Origin: Amarobacter sp035326025 | Lineage (GTDB): Bacteria; Chloroflexota; Dehalococcoidia; Tepidiformales; Tepidiformaceae | Direction of reading: 5' to 3' | Assembly (NCBI GenBank): GCA_035326025.1 | Contig: DAOKYT010000004.1 | Span: forward strand, 1 to 64,000 | Length of the DNA: 64,000 bases | Shown: positions 1-7,532 of the stretch, piece after piece | Layout: each line of letters begins with the position of its first letter | Position numbering within the stretch: the stretch's first letter is position 1 | Made by a program: the position numbers and the translations under genes | Notes under the pieces: generated by a model | The model's database searches: none | What the model was told of the DNA's origin: nothing | The model's input: only the letters and a program-made list of their open reading frames with translations

Positions 1-44
1 CCCCCCCCTTCCACCTCCCCGCCTCACCTCCCCAACCTCCCCCC

Positions 45-659
45 ATGCCCCGCCGCGCAACCCCCACCCCGCACCGCGACCCCGAAAATCGAACGCACGC
101 GAACGCACGTGCGTTCCCAAGCGTTCCCCATGCGTTCGAAAGCGTCTCCAAGCAGGAAAAAGTTTCCCCCGGAACGCACGCTCGCCGGTACTGTCGAGGC
201 ATCACCCGTGCCGGTATTCCCTGCCGCTTCCCACCCCTCAAAGGCGCCTCCTACTGCATCAACCACGACCCCTCCGCCGACCCCCGACAGGCCGCCGCCC
301 GCGCCGGGCTCGCCTCCGGACGCGCCCGCCGCTCCCCCGCCGAACACCTCCTCGATGCCGCTTTCTCCCTCTCCGACCGCGCCGGCGTCCAGGCCCTCCT
401 CGATGCCACCCTCCGCCTCGCCATCGCCCGCCGCATCCCTACCACCACCGTCGACCAGGTCTTCCGCGGCTGCGCCCTCGCCATCCGCAACTTCGATGCC
501 GCCACCGAAACCCTCACCGGCCCTCAACCCCAGTCCCACGACCTCGCCCAGCACTTCGCCCTCGTCCAGGGCTTCCTCGCCTCCGTCCAGCCCATCCTCC
601 ACGAAGCCGATGAAGCCGAAGCCGCCCTCCAGGAGGCCTACCGCGAGGCCCTCCAATGA
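45..659 (+). CDS. Hypothetical protein with Cx9C...CxxH zinc-knuckle-like motif
   Basis: 204 residues of unknown function. Residues 50-74 carry C50, C60, C71 and H74 in the pattern C-R-G-I-T-R-A-G-I-P-C ... Y-C-I-N-H-D-P, a short putative zinc-binding module of a kind seen in many small uncharacterised bacterial and phage proteins. The rest (about 80-204) is predicted helical and rich in Ala, Leu and Arg. It is translationally coupled by an ATGA overlap to the next gene, which has a similar cysteine module. Codons end mostly in C, unlike the G-ending codons of + strand genes after 1.5 kb. The start is the first ATG after a pyrimidine-rich tract with no visible ribosome site, so a more upstream start outside the window cannot be excluded. 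No function is assigned. Confidence 0.6.
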   Translation: MPRRATPTPHRDPENRTHANARAFPSVPHAFESVSKQEKVSPGTHARRYCRGITRAGIPCRFPPLKGASYCINHDPSADPRQAAARAGLASGRARRSPAEHLLDAAFSLSDRAGVQALLDATLRLAIARRIPTTTVDQVFRGCALAIRNFDAATETLTGPQPQSHDLAQHFALVQGFLASVQPILHEADEAEAALQEAYREALQ

Positions 660-1390
660 CACCCAACCCCTGCAACCAGACCACCCCTTCCGGGAACCCC
701 TGCCACCACCTCGCCGCCCGCTGCCCCTACCACCCCAAATCCCAACCCCAACCCGAACCCGGACCGGGACCCGAACCCGCAACCGAAACTGGCGCGGAAA
801 CCCCCGCCCGCCCCGAACGCCCCGACCCCCATCGCTTCGTCTACCAGGCGCTCCAGGACGCCGTCGAGGGCCGCGCCAGCCCCACCGCCGTCACCCGCCT
901 CGTCAAAACCCTCGAAGTCGCCCACCGCCTCGGCCCTCCACCCGTCGACGAAGAACAGATGCACGCCGAGATCGCCCTCCGCGGCATGATCATGCACGGC
1001 CTCGCCCCCTACACCACCGAACAGTGGGAACTCGCCCGCGACCTCTTCACCCCCGGCGCCCTCCACATGTTCAGCCGCTGGCTCGCACCCTGGCAGCCAC
1101 GCCCACCCGAATGGCTCAAGGACATCCCCAACCCCGAAGACGACCTCTTCCACTCCCTCCCCGACATGCCACGGCCCTGGGATGGGCCCGGACCCGATAA
1201 CCCCATCATCGACCCCACCAACCCCGAAAACGTCGGCCTCCCCATCGGCTACACCATGGACCCCTTCACCAGGACCCCCACCCCCGGCGACGGCTGGCAC
1301 CCCGACCCCGCCACCGCCTCCTCCTTCGACCCCAACGAACCCCCGCTCCCCTTCATCAACCCCCCCGGCGACGACGACCTCCAACCATGA
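656..1390 (+). CDS. Hypothetical protein, second member of the zinc-knuckle pair
   Basis: 244 residues. The N-terminus has C6, C16, C23 and H26 (C-N-Q-T-T-P-S-G-N-P-C, then C-P-Y-H), a compact version of the Cx9C...CxxH module in the preceding gene. A Pro/Glu-rich linker follows (about 28-60), then a helical central region (about 62-150), then an Asp/Pro/Asn-rich low-complexity tail with repeated D-P and N-P pairs (about 165-244). It overlaps the upstream stop by four bases (ATGA), so the two are probably co-translated and may act together. Codons are strongly C-ending, like its partner. Function unknown; a nucleic-acid-binding or phage-derived role is only a guess. Confidence 0.6.
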   Translation: MTPNPCNQTTPSGNPCHHLAARCPYHPKSQPQPEPGPGPEPATETGAETPARPERPDPHRFVYQALQDAVEGRASPTAVTRLVKTLEVAHRLGPPPVDEEQMHAEIALRGMIMHGLAPYTTEQWELARDLFTPGALHMFSRWLAPWQPRPPEWLKDIPNPEDDLFHSLPDMPRPWDGPGPDNPIIDPTNPENVGLPIGYTMDPFTRTPTPGDGWHPDPATASSFDPNEPPLPFINPPGDDDLQP

Positions 1391-1400
1391 CCCCGCCGGC

Positions 1401-1435
1401 AATCGCCAATCAACAATCGACAATCGCCAATCCCC
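1401..1435. repeat. Heptamer tandem repeat (AATCNNC)x5
   Basis: Five consecutive 7-base units: AATCGCC, AATCAAC, AATCGAC, AATCGCC, AATCCCC. It starts ten bases after the stop of the zinc-knuckle pair. Read on the other strand it is a GATTNNC array, the same period and core as the array at 52427-52461. Confidence 0.75.
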
Positions 1436-1574
1436 GGGGCGGGGCGGGGCAGGGGATAGAGGTGGCTGGACCGCCCCTATCGCGTTGGGCTGAACCGATT
1501 CACAATCGCATTCGAAATCGAGGGTCCGTGGCCATGGTTCGGAAGAGAATCGCGGTGCCCATCAATACCGGGGG

Positions 1575-2186
1575 ATGAGCAGGATGACACAAACGGCGGG
1601 GGCCCCGGGCAGGCTGGAGCGGCGCAAGGCGCGGACGCGGGCGGCGATCGTGGCGGCGGCCACGCGCCTCTTCCACGAACACGGCTACGAAGAGACCTCG
1701 ATCCAGCAGATCGCCGAGCTGGCCGATTGCGGCGTCGGGACGCTCTACGGGTACTTCGCCTCGAAGGAGGAGATCCTGCGCGAGGTGCTCCACCAGGCGC
1801 GCAACGAGGCGCTCGGCAAGTACTTCGCGACGGTGGACGAGCGGACGCCCGCGATCGACCGGGTCTGCCGCGCGCTGGATTCGCTGGCGGAGTACCTGCG
1901 GAGCAACCGGCGGATCGTGGTCGCAATGTTCCAGATCGTGGTACGCAACCGCCCGGTGGAGGAGGAACAGGCGGTGTGGCTGTACAACCAGTTCTGGGAG
2001 CTGCTTACCGAGGGGATAGCGCGGGGCGAACTGCGGCGGGTGCCGGTGGACGCGACCGTGCGGATGCTCGTCACGACGTACATGACGGCATCGCTGGGGA
2101 TTGGGGCGTGGCAGGGCCGCGAAGACGACCCGGCGCTCGCGGGCGACCTGGAAGTCCTGACACGGGGGTTGCTGGAGCCGGGCTAG
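1575..2186 (+). CDS. TetR/AcrR-family transcriptional regulator
   Basis: 203 residues, normal length for the family. The N-terminal helix-turn-helix lies at about residues 24-62 (A-I-V-A-A-A-T-R-L-F, T-S-I-Q-Q-I-A-E-L-A, then G-T-L-Y-G-Y-F-A-S-K), a classic TetR DNA-binding signature. The C-terminal two-thirds is the variable ligand-binding and dimerisation domain. The ligand cannot be read from sequence, and no efflux pump or enzyme sits beside it, so the target is unknown. Two in-frame ATGs exist (1575 and 1584). The G-tract at 1570-1574 is better spaced for 1584, which would shorten the protein by three residues. Confidence 0.9.
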   Translation: MSRMTQTAGAPGRLERRKARTRAAIVAAATRLFHEHGYEETSIQQIAELADCGVGTLYGYFASKEEILREVLHQARNEALGKYFATVDERTPAIDRVCRALDSLAEYLRSNRRIVVAMFQIVVRNRPVEEEQAVWLYNQFWELLTEGIARGELRRVPVDATVRMLVTTYMTASLGIGAWQGREDDPALAGDLEVLTRGLLEPG

Positions 2187-2408
2187 GGGCAGCGGCGGGG
2201 GGCACAACCTCGGAATGGGGGACCGGGGCCGTCTCACCTGCCCACCCGCCGCGGGCGACGGACTGCCGGCACCACAGAAACCGGCGACCGTCGGGCCATC
2301 CACAAGGTAGACCCTGGGAAGGCATGTCCCGATGGCAGTATGGCCCCGATCCGGTGGCCGAGTGGGCCCTGCGAGGGCGTGTCCGGGGTTTTTCCGGAGG
2401 CTCGGAGT

Positions 2409-2783
2409 TTATTCGGGCGGCCGTGGAGCGGATTCGGCTTCGCGCAGGGCCGCTTCGAATCGGTCGCGGGGGATGAGGAGGATGAGCAGGGCGACAGCGG
2501 CGATGACGATGGCGATATCGTCGGCCTGCCCCAAAACGGGGAGAAAGTCCGGCACGAGGTCGAGGGGGGAGACGAGGTACGCGACCAGCGCGACGAGGAC
2601 GAGCCTCGGGGCGCGCCCGATTGCGCGGTCTCGCAGGAGGGCGCGGCCGGCGCGGAGCCGGCCTGAGGCCGGGAGCGCGAGGAAGCGGCGGCCGCGTTCG
2701 GAACCGCGCAGGGCAAGGTACGACACGGCAGCGGCAAGGAAGACCGTCGCGAGCACGATGGCGACCCAGCCATACCAGGGCAT
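2409..2783 (-). CDS. YkvA/DUF1232-family membrane protein
   Basis: 124 residues. An N-terminal membrane helix (about 6-26) is followed by a basic loop and the DUF1232 core, with the signature L-V-A-Y-L-V-S-P-L-D-L-V-P-D-F-L-P and then G-Q-A-D-D at about 68-90, plus a second hydrophobic helix. The family is widespread and its role is unknown. The start is the ATG at 2783; a TACGAT hexamer lies on the minus strand 6 nt upstream, suggesting a leaderless transcript. It is divergent from folE. A much longer reading frame through this region is antisense to folE and was not used. Confidence 0.85.
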   Translation of the reverse strand: MPWYGWVAIVLATVFLAAAVSYLALRGSERGRRFLALPASGRLRAGRALLRDRAIGRAPRLVLVALVAYLVSPLDLVPDFLPVLGQADDIAIVIAAVALLILLIPRDRFEAALREAESAPRPPE

Positions 2784-2882
2784 GAGGAGATCGTAAGGGT
2801 TACAGGCGGGGTGTGGGCGAGGGCGCTGCGGGCGGCGGCAGGGGGCTGCTAGGATCGATGGACTATCGGAGGGAGCCGGGGC

Positions 2883-3461
2883 TTGAGCACACGAACAGTG
2901 CCTGACCGTGACCGCATCAAGGCGGCGGTGGTCGACATGCTGAGCGCCATTGGCGATGACCCGGCGCGGGAGGGTCTGCTGGAGACTCCGCGACGGATCG
3001 CGGACATGTACCTGGAGATTTTCGACGGCCTGTGGAGCGACCCGCGCGAGCACCTGCGAGTGGGCTTCGAGGTGGCGCACGACGAGATGGTGATCCTGCG
3101 GAACATCCCGTTCTACAGCATGTGCGAGCACCACTTCCTGCCATTCCATGGCGAGGCTCACGTGGGGTATATCCCTGACGGACGGGTCGTGGGCATCAGC
3201 AAGCTGGCGCGGGTGGTCGAGGGGTATGCACGACGGCCGCAGATCCAGGAGCAGCTCACAAGCCAGATCGCGGAGGCGATCATGGAAGTGCTGAAGCCGG
3301 ATGGGGTGGGCGTGGTGATCGAGGCGGAGCACCTGTGCATGACCATGCGGGGAGTCCGCAAGCCTGGTTCCCGGATGATCACGAGCGCGATGCGTGGCGA
3401 CTTCAAGCAATCACATGTGACGCGGGCGGAGTTCCTCAGCCTGCTGCAGGGAAAGCATTAA
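2883..3461 (+). CDS. folE: GTP cyclohydrolase I
   Basis: 192 residues. Converts GTP to 7,8-dihydroneopterin triphosphate, the first step toward tetrahydrofolate or related pterins, in the cytosol. The zinc ligands are present: C81 and H84 in M-C-E-H-H-F-L-P-F, and C152 in E-A-E-H-L-C-M-T-M-R. The family motifs G-I-S-K-L-A-R and Q-E-R/Q-L-T-x-Q-I are in place, so this is the canonical type IA enzyme. The start is TTG, chosen because of a GGAGGGAG ribosome site just upstream and the usual N-terminal length. A TAGGAT -10-like hexamer at 2850-2855 may be its promoter. No other folate genes are adjacent. Confidence 0.97.
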   Translation: MSTRTVPDRDRIKAAVVDMLSAIGDDPAREGLLETPRRIADMYLEIFDGLWSDPREHLRVGFEVAHDEMVILRNIPFYSMCEHHFLPFHGEAHVGYIPDGRVVGISKLARVVEGYARRPQIQEQLTSQIAEAIMEVLKPDGVGVVIEAEHLCMTMRGVRKPGSRMITSAMRGDFKQSHVTRAEFLSLLQGKH

Positions 3462-3502
3462 GCCCATGCCGGGCAGGTGTAAGATGGGGGCGGAGGCCGG
3501 AA

Positions 3503-3953
3503 ATGGCGCAACCGCGAGTAGCTGAAGCCGAGGCTAAACGGAGCGAGGAGCCTGTGCCGGTGAAGGAAGGCCCGAACGTCGAGGAGTACCTGGCGGTGCC
3601 AGCAACGACGACCTCGTACCACCTGGCCGAAGGGCGGCTCGCCACGTCGCCAGCGCCGATTCTCGACCGGAAGCCGGTGGGGGCGATCTCCCGTGCCTGT
3701 GACGGCCTCGCGCGCGCAAGCGGTGGCGAAGCCGTTGTCTGGGCGGCGGACTGTCAGCTGCNNNNNNNNNNNNNNNNNNNNNNNNNNNNNNNNNNNNNNN
3801 NNNNNNNNNNNNNNNNNNNNNNNNNNNNNNNNNNNNNNNNNNNNNNNNNNNNNNNNNNNNNCCTGGCGTGAGGAGCAACCGGTGCCGTTCGGGGACCCGG
3901 TCTCATCGGTGCCGCTCCTCCAGGCAAGCGCGGGGCTCGAGCGGTTCGCATGA
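3503..3953 (+). CDS. Uncharacterised gene interrupted by the assembly gap
   Basis: An ORF opens at ATG 3503 behind a GGAGG-type site and runs 86 residues to the gap edge. It is charged at first (A-E-A-E-A-K-R-S-E-E) and then resembles no family I recognise. After the gap, an open frame of about 30 residues ends at TGA 3951-3953, overlapping the haemoglobin start as ATGA. The simplest reading is one gene spanning the gap and coupled to the globin, but the gap length and therefore the frame relation are unknown. Two different genes are equally possible. Confidence 0.35.
3762..3861. other. Assembly gap (100 N)
   Basis: Exactly 100 undetermined bases, the usual placeholder for a scaffold gap of unknown size. 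It interrupts the open frame between folE and the truncated haemoglobin. Confidence 0.99.
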
Positions 3954-4381
3954 CGGAGCGAGAGGGCGAGACGGCCGCGCTGTATCGCCAGGTTGGCGGG
4001 TGGGAGACGGTCTCGGCGATCGTCGAAGCGTTCTACCGGCGCGTGGAGGCCGACGAGATCCTGCGGCCCGTCTACCCGGAGGACCTGGAGCCCGGCAAGG
4101 AGAAGCTGAAGCTCTTCTTCGGGGAGTGGCTGGGCGGGCCGCCCGCGTACAGTTCGAAGTACGGGCATCCGCGGTTGCGGAGGCGGCATTTCCCATTCGT
4201 GATCGATGAGCGGGCCGCGGGGCGGTGGTTGCGGCACATGCGCGAGGCGTGGCGGGAGGCTGGAGTCGACGAGCGCATCCAGGAGACCGTGTTCGAGAGC
4301 CTGGGGCCGCTTGCCCGGCACATGGTGAACGCGGACCAAGACGTCCCGCGTGAGCCCCAGAGAGATGCGTTTCTCCAGTAG
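3950..4381 (+). CDS. Group II (trHbO-type) truncated haemoglobin
   Basis: 143 residues. A 2-on-2 haem globin expected to bind O2, NO or peroxide in the cytosol; group II proteins are linked to oxygen or NO handling. Visible marks are A-F-Y-R-R-V (Tyr B10, about Y29), L-R-P-V-Y-P-E-D-L, F-F-G-E-W-L-G-G-P-P-A-Y-S, G-H-P-R-L-R-R-R-H-F-P-F (proximal His, probably H80) and R-H-M-R-E-A-W with the conserved Trp G8. The L-G-G-P and H-x-P-F arrangement is typical of group II. The ATG overlaps the preceding stop (ATGA), implying coupling with the gapped gene. Confidence 0.93.
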   Translation: MTEREGETAALYRQVGGWETVSAIVEAFYRRVEADEILRPVYPEDLEPGKEKLKLFFGEWLGGPPAYSSKYGHPRLRRRHFPFVIDERAAGRWLRHMREAWREAGVDERIQETVFESLGPLARHMVNADQDVPREPQRDAFLQ

Positions 4382-4387
4382 GCACGG

Positions 4388-4404
4388 GCCCACGCGGCGT
4401 GGGC
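4388..4404 (+). terminator. Possible terminator hairpin after the globin gene
   Basis: GCCCAC-GCGGC-GTGGGC forms a 6-bp stem with a 5-base loop, starting seven bases after the globin stop. There is no U-tract, so factor-independent termination is uncertain. Confidence 0.35.
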
Positions 4405-4767
4405 TCCATCGTGGAATCAGCAGCATGGGAAACGGCCCACTCGATGCCGTGCGGGTGCGGGAGATCGGCGGGGGCCATCCCGGCCGCGTTCGCAAGGCGC
4501 TCGACGGCCGGGTTCCGGGCAGACGTGGTTCACACGGACAGCGGCCGCCGGACCCTGACTCCCGATGAGGGAGTCTCCCTGCTCGCCGGGTGGCGTGGCA
4601 TGTGGGCGGACGCAGCGACCGTGCGTTAGCTCGTTCCCGCCGCGGACACCATCGTCGAAGATCGCGCGGGGAGAGCGAGCCCGGGATGCCATGGAAACGC
4701 TGGCCGTGGCCGGTGTGGCCTGGCGGGTGCTGAGCAGGAACGCTTCGCCGCAGCGGGGTGCGATCGC
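4405..4767. other. Non-coding interval before ffh
   Basis: About 360 bases with no convincing gene on either strand. The only clear structure is a perfect 7-bp hairpin, GACTCCC-GATGA-GGGAGTC, at 4557-4575. An SRP RNA gene was looked for because ffh follows, but no conserved SRP tetraloop stem was recognised. Confidence 0.4.
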
Positions 4768-4773
4768 TACACT
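4768..4773 (+). promoter_or_regulatory. Candidate -10 element for ffh
   Basis: TACACT ends nine bases before the ffh ATG, with a weak TTCGCC 18 bp upstream (4744-4749). Transcription would start within a few bases of the initiation codon. Confidence 0.45.
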
Positions 4774-4782
4774 TGGGGAACG

Positions 4783-6099
4783 ATGTTCGATTCACTGACC
4801 GACAAGCTTCAAGGCGCCTTCCGGAAGTTCGGCGCGCGCGGGATTGTGACGGAGGAAGACCTCGACCAGGCGCTGCGCGAAGTGCGCATGGCGATGCTGG
4901 AAGCGGACGTGAACTTCAAAGTGGTCCGGGAGTTCACGACGCGGGTGAAGGAGAAGGCACTGGGCGCCCAGGTCTTGCGGAGCCTGACGCCCGCCCAGCA
5001 GGTGGTCGACATTGTTCACGGCGAACTGGTGGACATCCTCGGCGGGGAGGCTCCGAAGCTGGCGACAGCCTCGCGGCCACCTACGGTGATCATGCTGGTC
5101 GGCCTGCAGGGTTCCGGGAAGACCACGAGCATCGCGAAGCTCGCGAACCTGTTGAAGAAGCAGGGGCAGCGGCCGCTGGTGGTCGCTTGCGACGTCTACC
5201 GTCCCGCCGCCGTGGATCAGCTGGTGACACTGGCGAAGTCGCTGGACATCCCGTATCACGAAGAGGGCACGGCGGTGAAGCCCTCGGTGATCGCCGCGAA
5301 CGGCCTCGAGAAGGCGCGGCGGATGAATGCCACACACGTGCTGGTAGACACGGCGGGGCGATTGCACATCGACGAGGAGATGATGAAGGAGGTGGCGGAC
5401 CTCCGGGCGCAGCTGCAGCCCGAGGAGGTGCTCTTCGTCGCCGATGCGATGGCGGGCCAGGATGCGGTGACCGCGGCAAAGGAGTTCCACGACCGGGTGG
5501 GGACGACGGGGCTGATCCTGACGAAGATGGACGGCGACGCGCGCGGGGGCGCGGCCTTGAGCATCCGCGCGGTGACAGGAGTGCCGGTGAAGTTCATCGG
5601 CATGGGGGAGAAGGCGGACGCGCTCGAGCCGTTCCATCCGGACCGTCTGGCCGGCCGCATCCTGGGGATGGGCGACATGCTCTCGCTCATCGAGCGGGCC
5701 AAGGAGACGATGGGAGAGGAAGATACCGACCGCTTCAGCGAGAAGATGAAGAAGGGGACGTTCGACCTCCAGGACTTTGTCGAGCAGCTGCGGAAGGTGC
5801 GGAAGATGGGCCCGCTTGGCCAGCTCGTCGGCATGCTGCCGGGGTTCAACCGGATCAAGATGCAGCTCGACGTGGACAGCATCGACGATTCGTTCTTCAA
5901 CCACGCCGAGGCGATTGTGCTTTCGATGACGAAGTGGGAGCGGCGCCACCCGGAGAAGATCGACGGGAAGCGGCGGAAGCGCATCGCGCGGGGAAGCGGG
6001 ACCGACCCGAGCCAGGTGAACCAGTTGCTCAAGCAGTTCTTCGAGGCGCGGAAGATCGCGAAGACGCTGAGCACGGGCAAGATGCCGATGTTCCGGTAG
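4783..6099 (+). CDS. ffh: Signal recognition particle protein Ffh
   Basis: 438 residues. The SRP54-type GTPase that, with SRP RNA, captures signal sequences on the ribosome and delivers nascent membrane proteins to FtsY. The N domain is about 1-90. The GTPase has G1 G-L-Q-G-S-G-K-T (107-114), then D-V-Y-R-P-A-A, D-T-A-G-R and T-K-M-D-G. The C-terminal M domain is Met-rich (G-M-L-P-G-F, then S-M-T-K-W-E-R) and contains the R-x-R-R-x-x-R-I-A-R-G-S-G-T SRP-RNA-binding motif. Full length. It heads the cluster ffh-rpsP-khpA-rimM, a common bacterial order. The very short spacing to the upstream TACACT suggests a leaderless or nearly leaderless mRNA. Confidence 0.98.
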   Translation: MFDSLTDKLQGAFRKFGARGIVTEEDLDQALREVRMAMLEADVNFKVVREFTTRVKEKALGAQVLRSLTPAQQVVDIVHGELVDILGGEAPKLATASRPPTVIMLVGLQGSGKTTSIAKLANLLKKQGQRPLVVACDVYRPAAVDQLVTLAKSLDIPYHEEGTAVKPSVIAANGLEKARRMNATHVLVDTAGRLHIDEEMMKEVADLRAQLQPEEVLFVADAMAGQDAVTAAKEFHDRVGTTGLILTKMDGDARGGAALSIRAVTGVPVKFIGMGEKADALEPFHPDRLAGRILGMGDMLSLIERAKETMGEEDTDRFSEKMKKGTFDLQDFVEQLRKVRKMGPLGQLVGMLPGFNRIKMQLDVDSIDDSFFNHAEAIVLSMTKWERRHPEKIDGKRRKRIARGSGTDPSQVNQLLKQFFEARKIAKTLSTGKMPMFR

Positions 6100-6188
6100 C
6101 GGGGCACTGCATATAACGTGGGGATGTTGTACGGTAACGAGAATTGCGTAGTCCGTCCGCGGAGCGCGGGCGTGTGTTTGGAGAAGAC

Positions 6189-6593
6189 ATGATTCGGATT
6201 CGGTTGAAGCGCATCGGGAAGAAGCGCCATCCTTTCTACCGCGTGGTGGTCGCGGACAAGCCAGCACGGCGCGATGGGCGCTTCATCGAGACGCTGGGGT
6301 CGTACGACCCGCACAGCGATCCGCCGGTGGTGAAGCTGGATGGCGAGAAGGCGAAGGAGTGGATCGGAAAAGGCGCGCAGCCGTCGGAGGCTGCCGAGAA
6401 GATCCTGGTGCGGGCCGGCGTGATTGAGAAGAAGGCCGTGCGCGTCGCGGCCCCGGCCGAAGCCGCCCCGGCAAAGGCTGGCAAGGCCCCGGCGACGGCT
6501 GGCAAAGCCGAGGCGCCGGTTGCAACGGCGGAGGCGCCAGTGGAAGCTGAAGCGGCGGCCGGCGGGAATGCGGAATCCGCCACGGAGGAGTAG
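6189..6593 (+). CDS. rpsP: 30S ribosomal protein S16 with long C-terminal tail
   Basis: 134 residues. S16 binds 16S rRNA and assists assembly of the small-subunit body. The core, residues 1-85, is standard (M-I-R-I-R-L-K-R-I-G-K-K, F-Y-R-V-V-V-A-D, F-I-E-T-L-G-S-Y-D-P). From about 90 on there is a roughly 45-residue Ala/Pro/Lys/Glu-rich extension, making it longer than the usual 80-90 residues. The start at ATG 6189 is fixed by the family N-terminus and a GGAG site six bases upstream; a further upstream in-frame start would add 15 atypical residues. It is followed after three bases by khpA. Confidence 0.96.
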   Translation: MIRIRLKRIGKKRHPFYRVVVADKPARRDGRFIETLGSYDPHSDPPVVKLDGEKAKEWIGKGAQPSEAAEKILVRAGVIEKKAVRVAAPAEAAPAKAGKAPATAGKAEAPVATAEAPVEAEAAAGGNAESATEE

Positions 6594-6596
6594 CCG

Positions 6597-6839
6597 ATGG
6601 CCAGCATGATGGCCGAAATGGTGGAATACCTGGCGAAGGCGCTGGTGGATAATCCGGACGCGGTGCGCGTCACGGAAAGCGGGGACCGGGATCGGGTGAC
6701 GGTACGGCTTGACGTGGCGGAGGACGACTGGGGCAAGGTGATCGGCAAGGGCGGGCGAATCGCGAGTTCGATCAGAGCGATGGTAAAGGTGGCCGCGGTC
6801 CGCGAGGATGTACGCGTGAATCTGGAGATCGGCGACTGA
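6597..6839 (+). CDS. khpA: KH-domain RNA-binding protein KhpA
   Basis: 80 residues, a single KH domain with the G-K-V-I-G-K-G-G-R loop (the GxxG is G-K-G-G) that contacts single-stranded RNA. In firmicutes KhpA partners with KhpB/Jag and influences cell-wall growth and RNA binding; that role is family knowledge, not shown here. GGAGGAG at 6584-6590 is well placed for ATG 6597, although ATGs at 6606 and 6609 are also in frame. It sits between rpsP and rimM as in many bacteria. Confidence 0.93.
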   Translation: MASMMAEMVEYLAKALVDNPDAVRVTESGDRDRVTVRLDVAEDDWGKVIGKGGRIASSIRAMVKVAAVREDVRVNLEIGD

Positions 6840-6898
6840 GCAGCGAAGGGACTCCCGCAGGGGAGCCGCGACGGCGGGCGCAGCGCCCGACGAACCTG

Positions 6899-7423
6899 GT
6901 GACCACACCGAAGGAACCGCGCCCGGGCTTCACGGCCGTCGGGCGCGTGTTGCGCCCGCACGGCTTGCGAGGCGAAGTGCGGGTGGCGGTGTTTTCGGCG
7001 ACCGCTCGGAACCTCCAACGGGGACGGCCGGTGTACCTGGGTGGACAACGGCGGACGGTGGAGCAGGCGCGGCCGGACCGGGACCAGTGGATTGTGAAGT
7101 TGAGTGGGCTCACGACGCGGACGATGGCCGAAGGGTTTCACGGGGAGCTCATCGAGGCGGCGGACGGCGACGTACTACGCGACGACGCGGAGTCGTTCTT
7201 TGTCCACGAGCTGATTGGATTGCGGGCCGTGACGGAGGATGGGCGGCAGCTCGGGGCGGTGGCGGAGGTGATCCAGACGGGTGCGAATGACGTGTACGTG
7301 GCCGTGGGCGAGGGCGGCGAGGTGCTGATCCCGGCGATCGGGGACGTGGTTCGACAGATAGATCTATCGGCCGGACTTATGGTCATTACACCTTTGCCGG
7401 GCATGCTGGACGAATCGAGATAA
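6899..7423 (+). CDS. rimM: Ribosome maturation factor RimM
   Basis: 174 residues. RimM binds the 30S head near S19 and helps process 16S rRNA. The N-terminal barrel starts with G-R-V-L-R-P-H-G-L-R-G-E-V-R-V, the family signature, and the C-terminal PRC-barrel-like domain includes F-F-V-H-E-L-I-G-L and L-I-P-A-I-G-D-V-V. The start is GTG 6899, since no ATG or TTG lies closer to khpA in this frame; a short G/C hairpin lies between them. The usual next genes trmD and rplS are absent. A new promoter and unrelated genes follow instead. Confidence 0.94.
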   Translation: MTTPKEPRPGFTAVGRVLRPHGLRGEVRVAVFSATARNLQRGRPVYLGGQRRTVEQARPDRDQWIVKLSGLTTRTMAEGFHGELIEAADGDVLRDDAESFFVHELIGLRAVTEDGRQLGAVAEVIQTGANDVYVAVGEGGEVLIPAIGDVVRQIDLSAGLMVITPLPGMLDESR

Positions 7424-7427
7424 ACGA

Positions 7428-7456
7428 TTGAAACGGTCTATAGCTGGGACTACACT
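7428..7456 (+). promoter_or_regulatory. Candidate sigma-70-type promoter
   Basis: TTGAAA, a 17-bp spacer, then TACACT. This is the best-formed -35/-10 pair in the window. Expected transcription start is near 7463, about 70 bases before the small CxxC gene. Confidence 0.6.
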
Positions 7457-7532
7457 GCGCGAGGCTGGTGGCGGGGTAGTTAGCCTCTAGCCAACAAAAC
7501 GACGACTGAACGATCGAGGGGGAAGTTGCACC

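Noticed and set aside
4405..4767. SRP RNA next to ffh
   Set aside because: No conserved SRP domain IV hairpin or GGAA-type loop was found; only simple GC stems.
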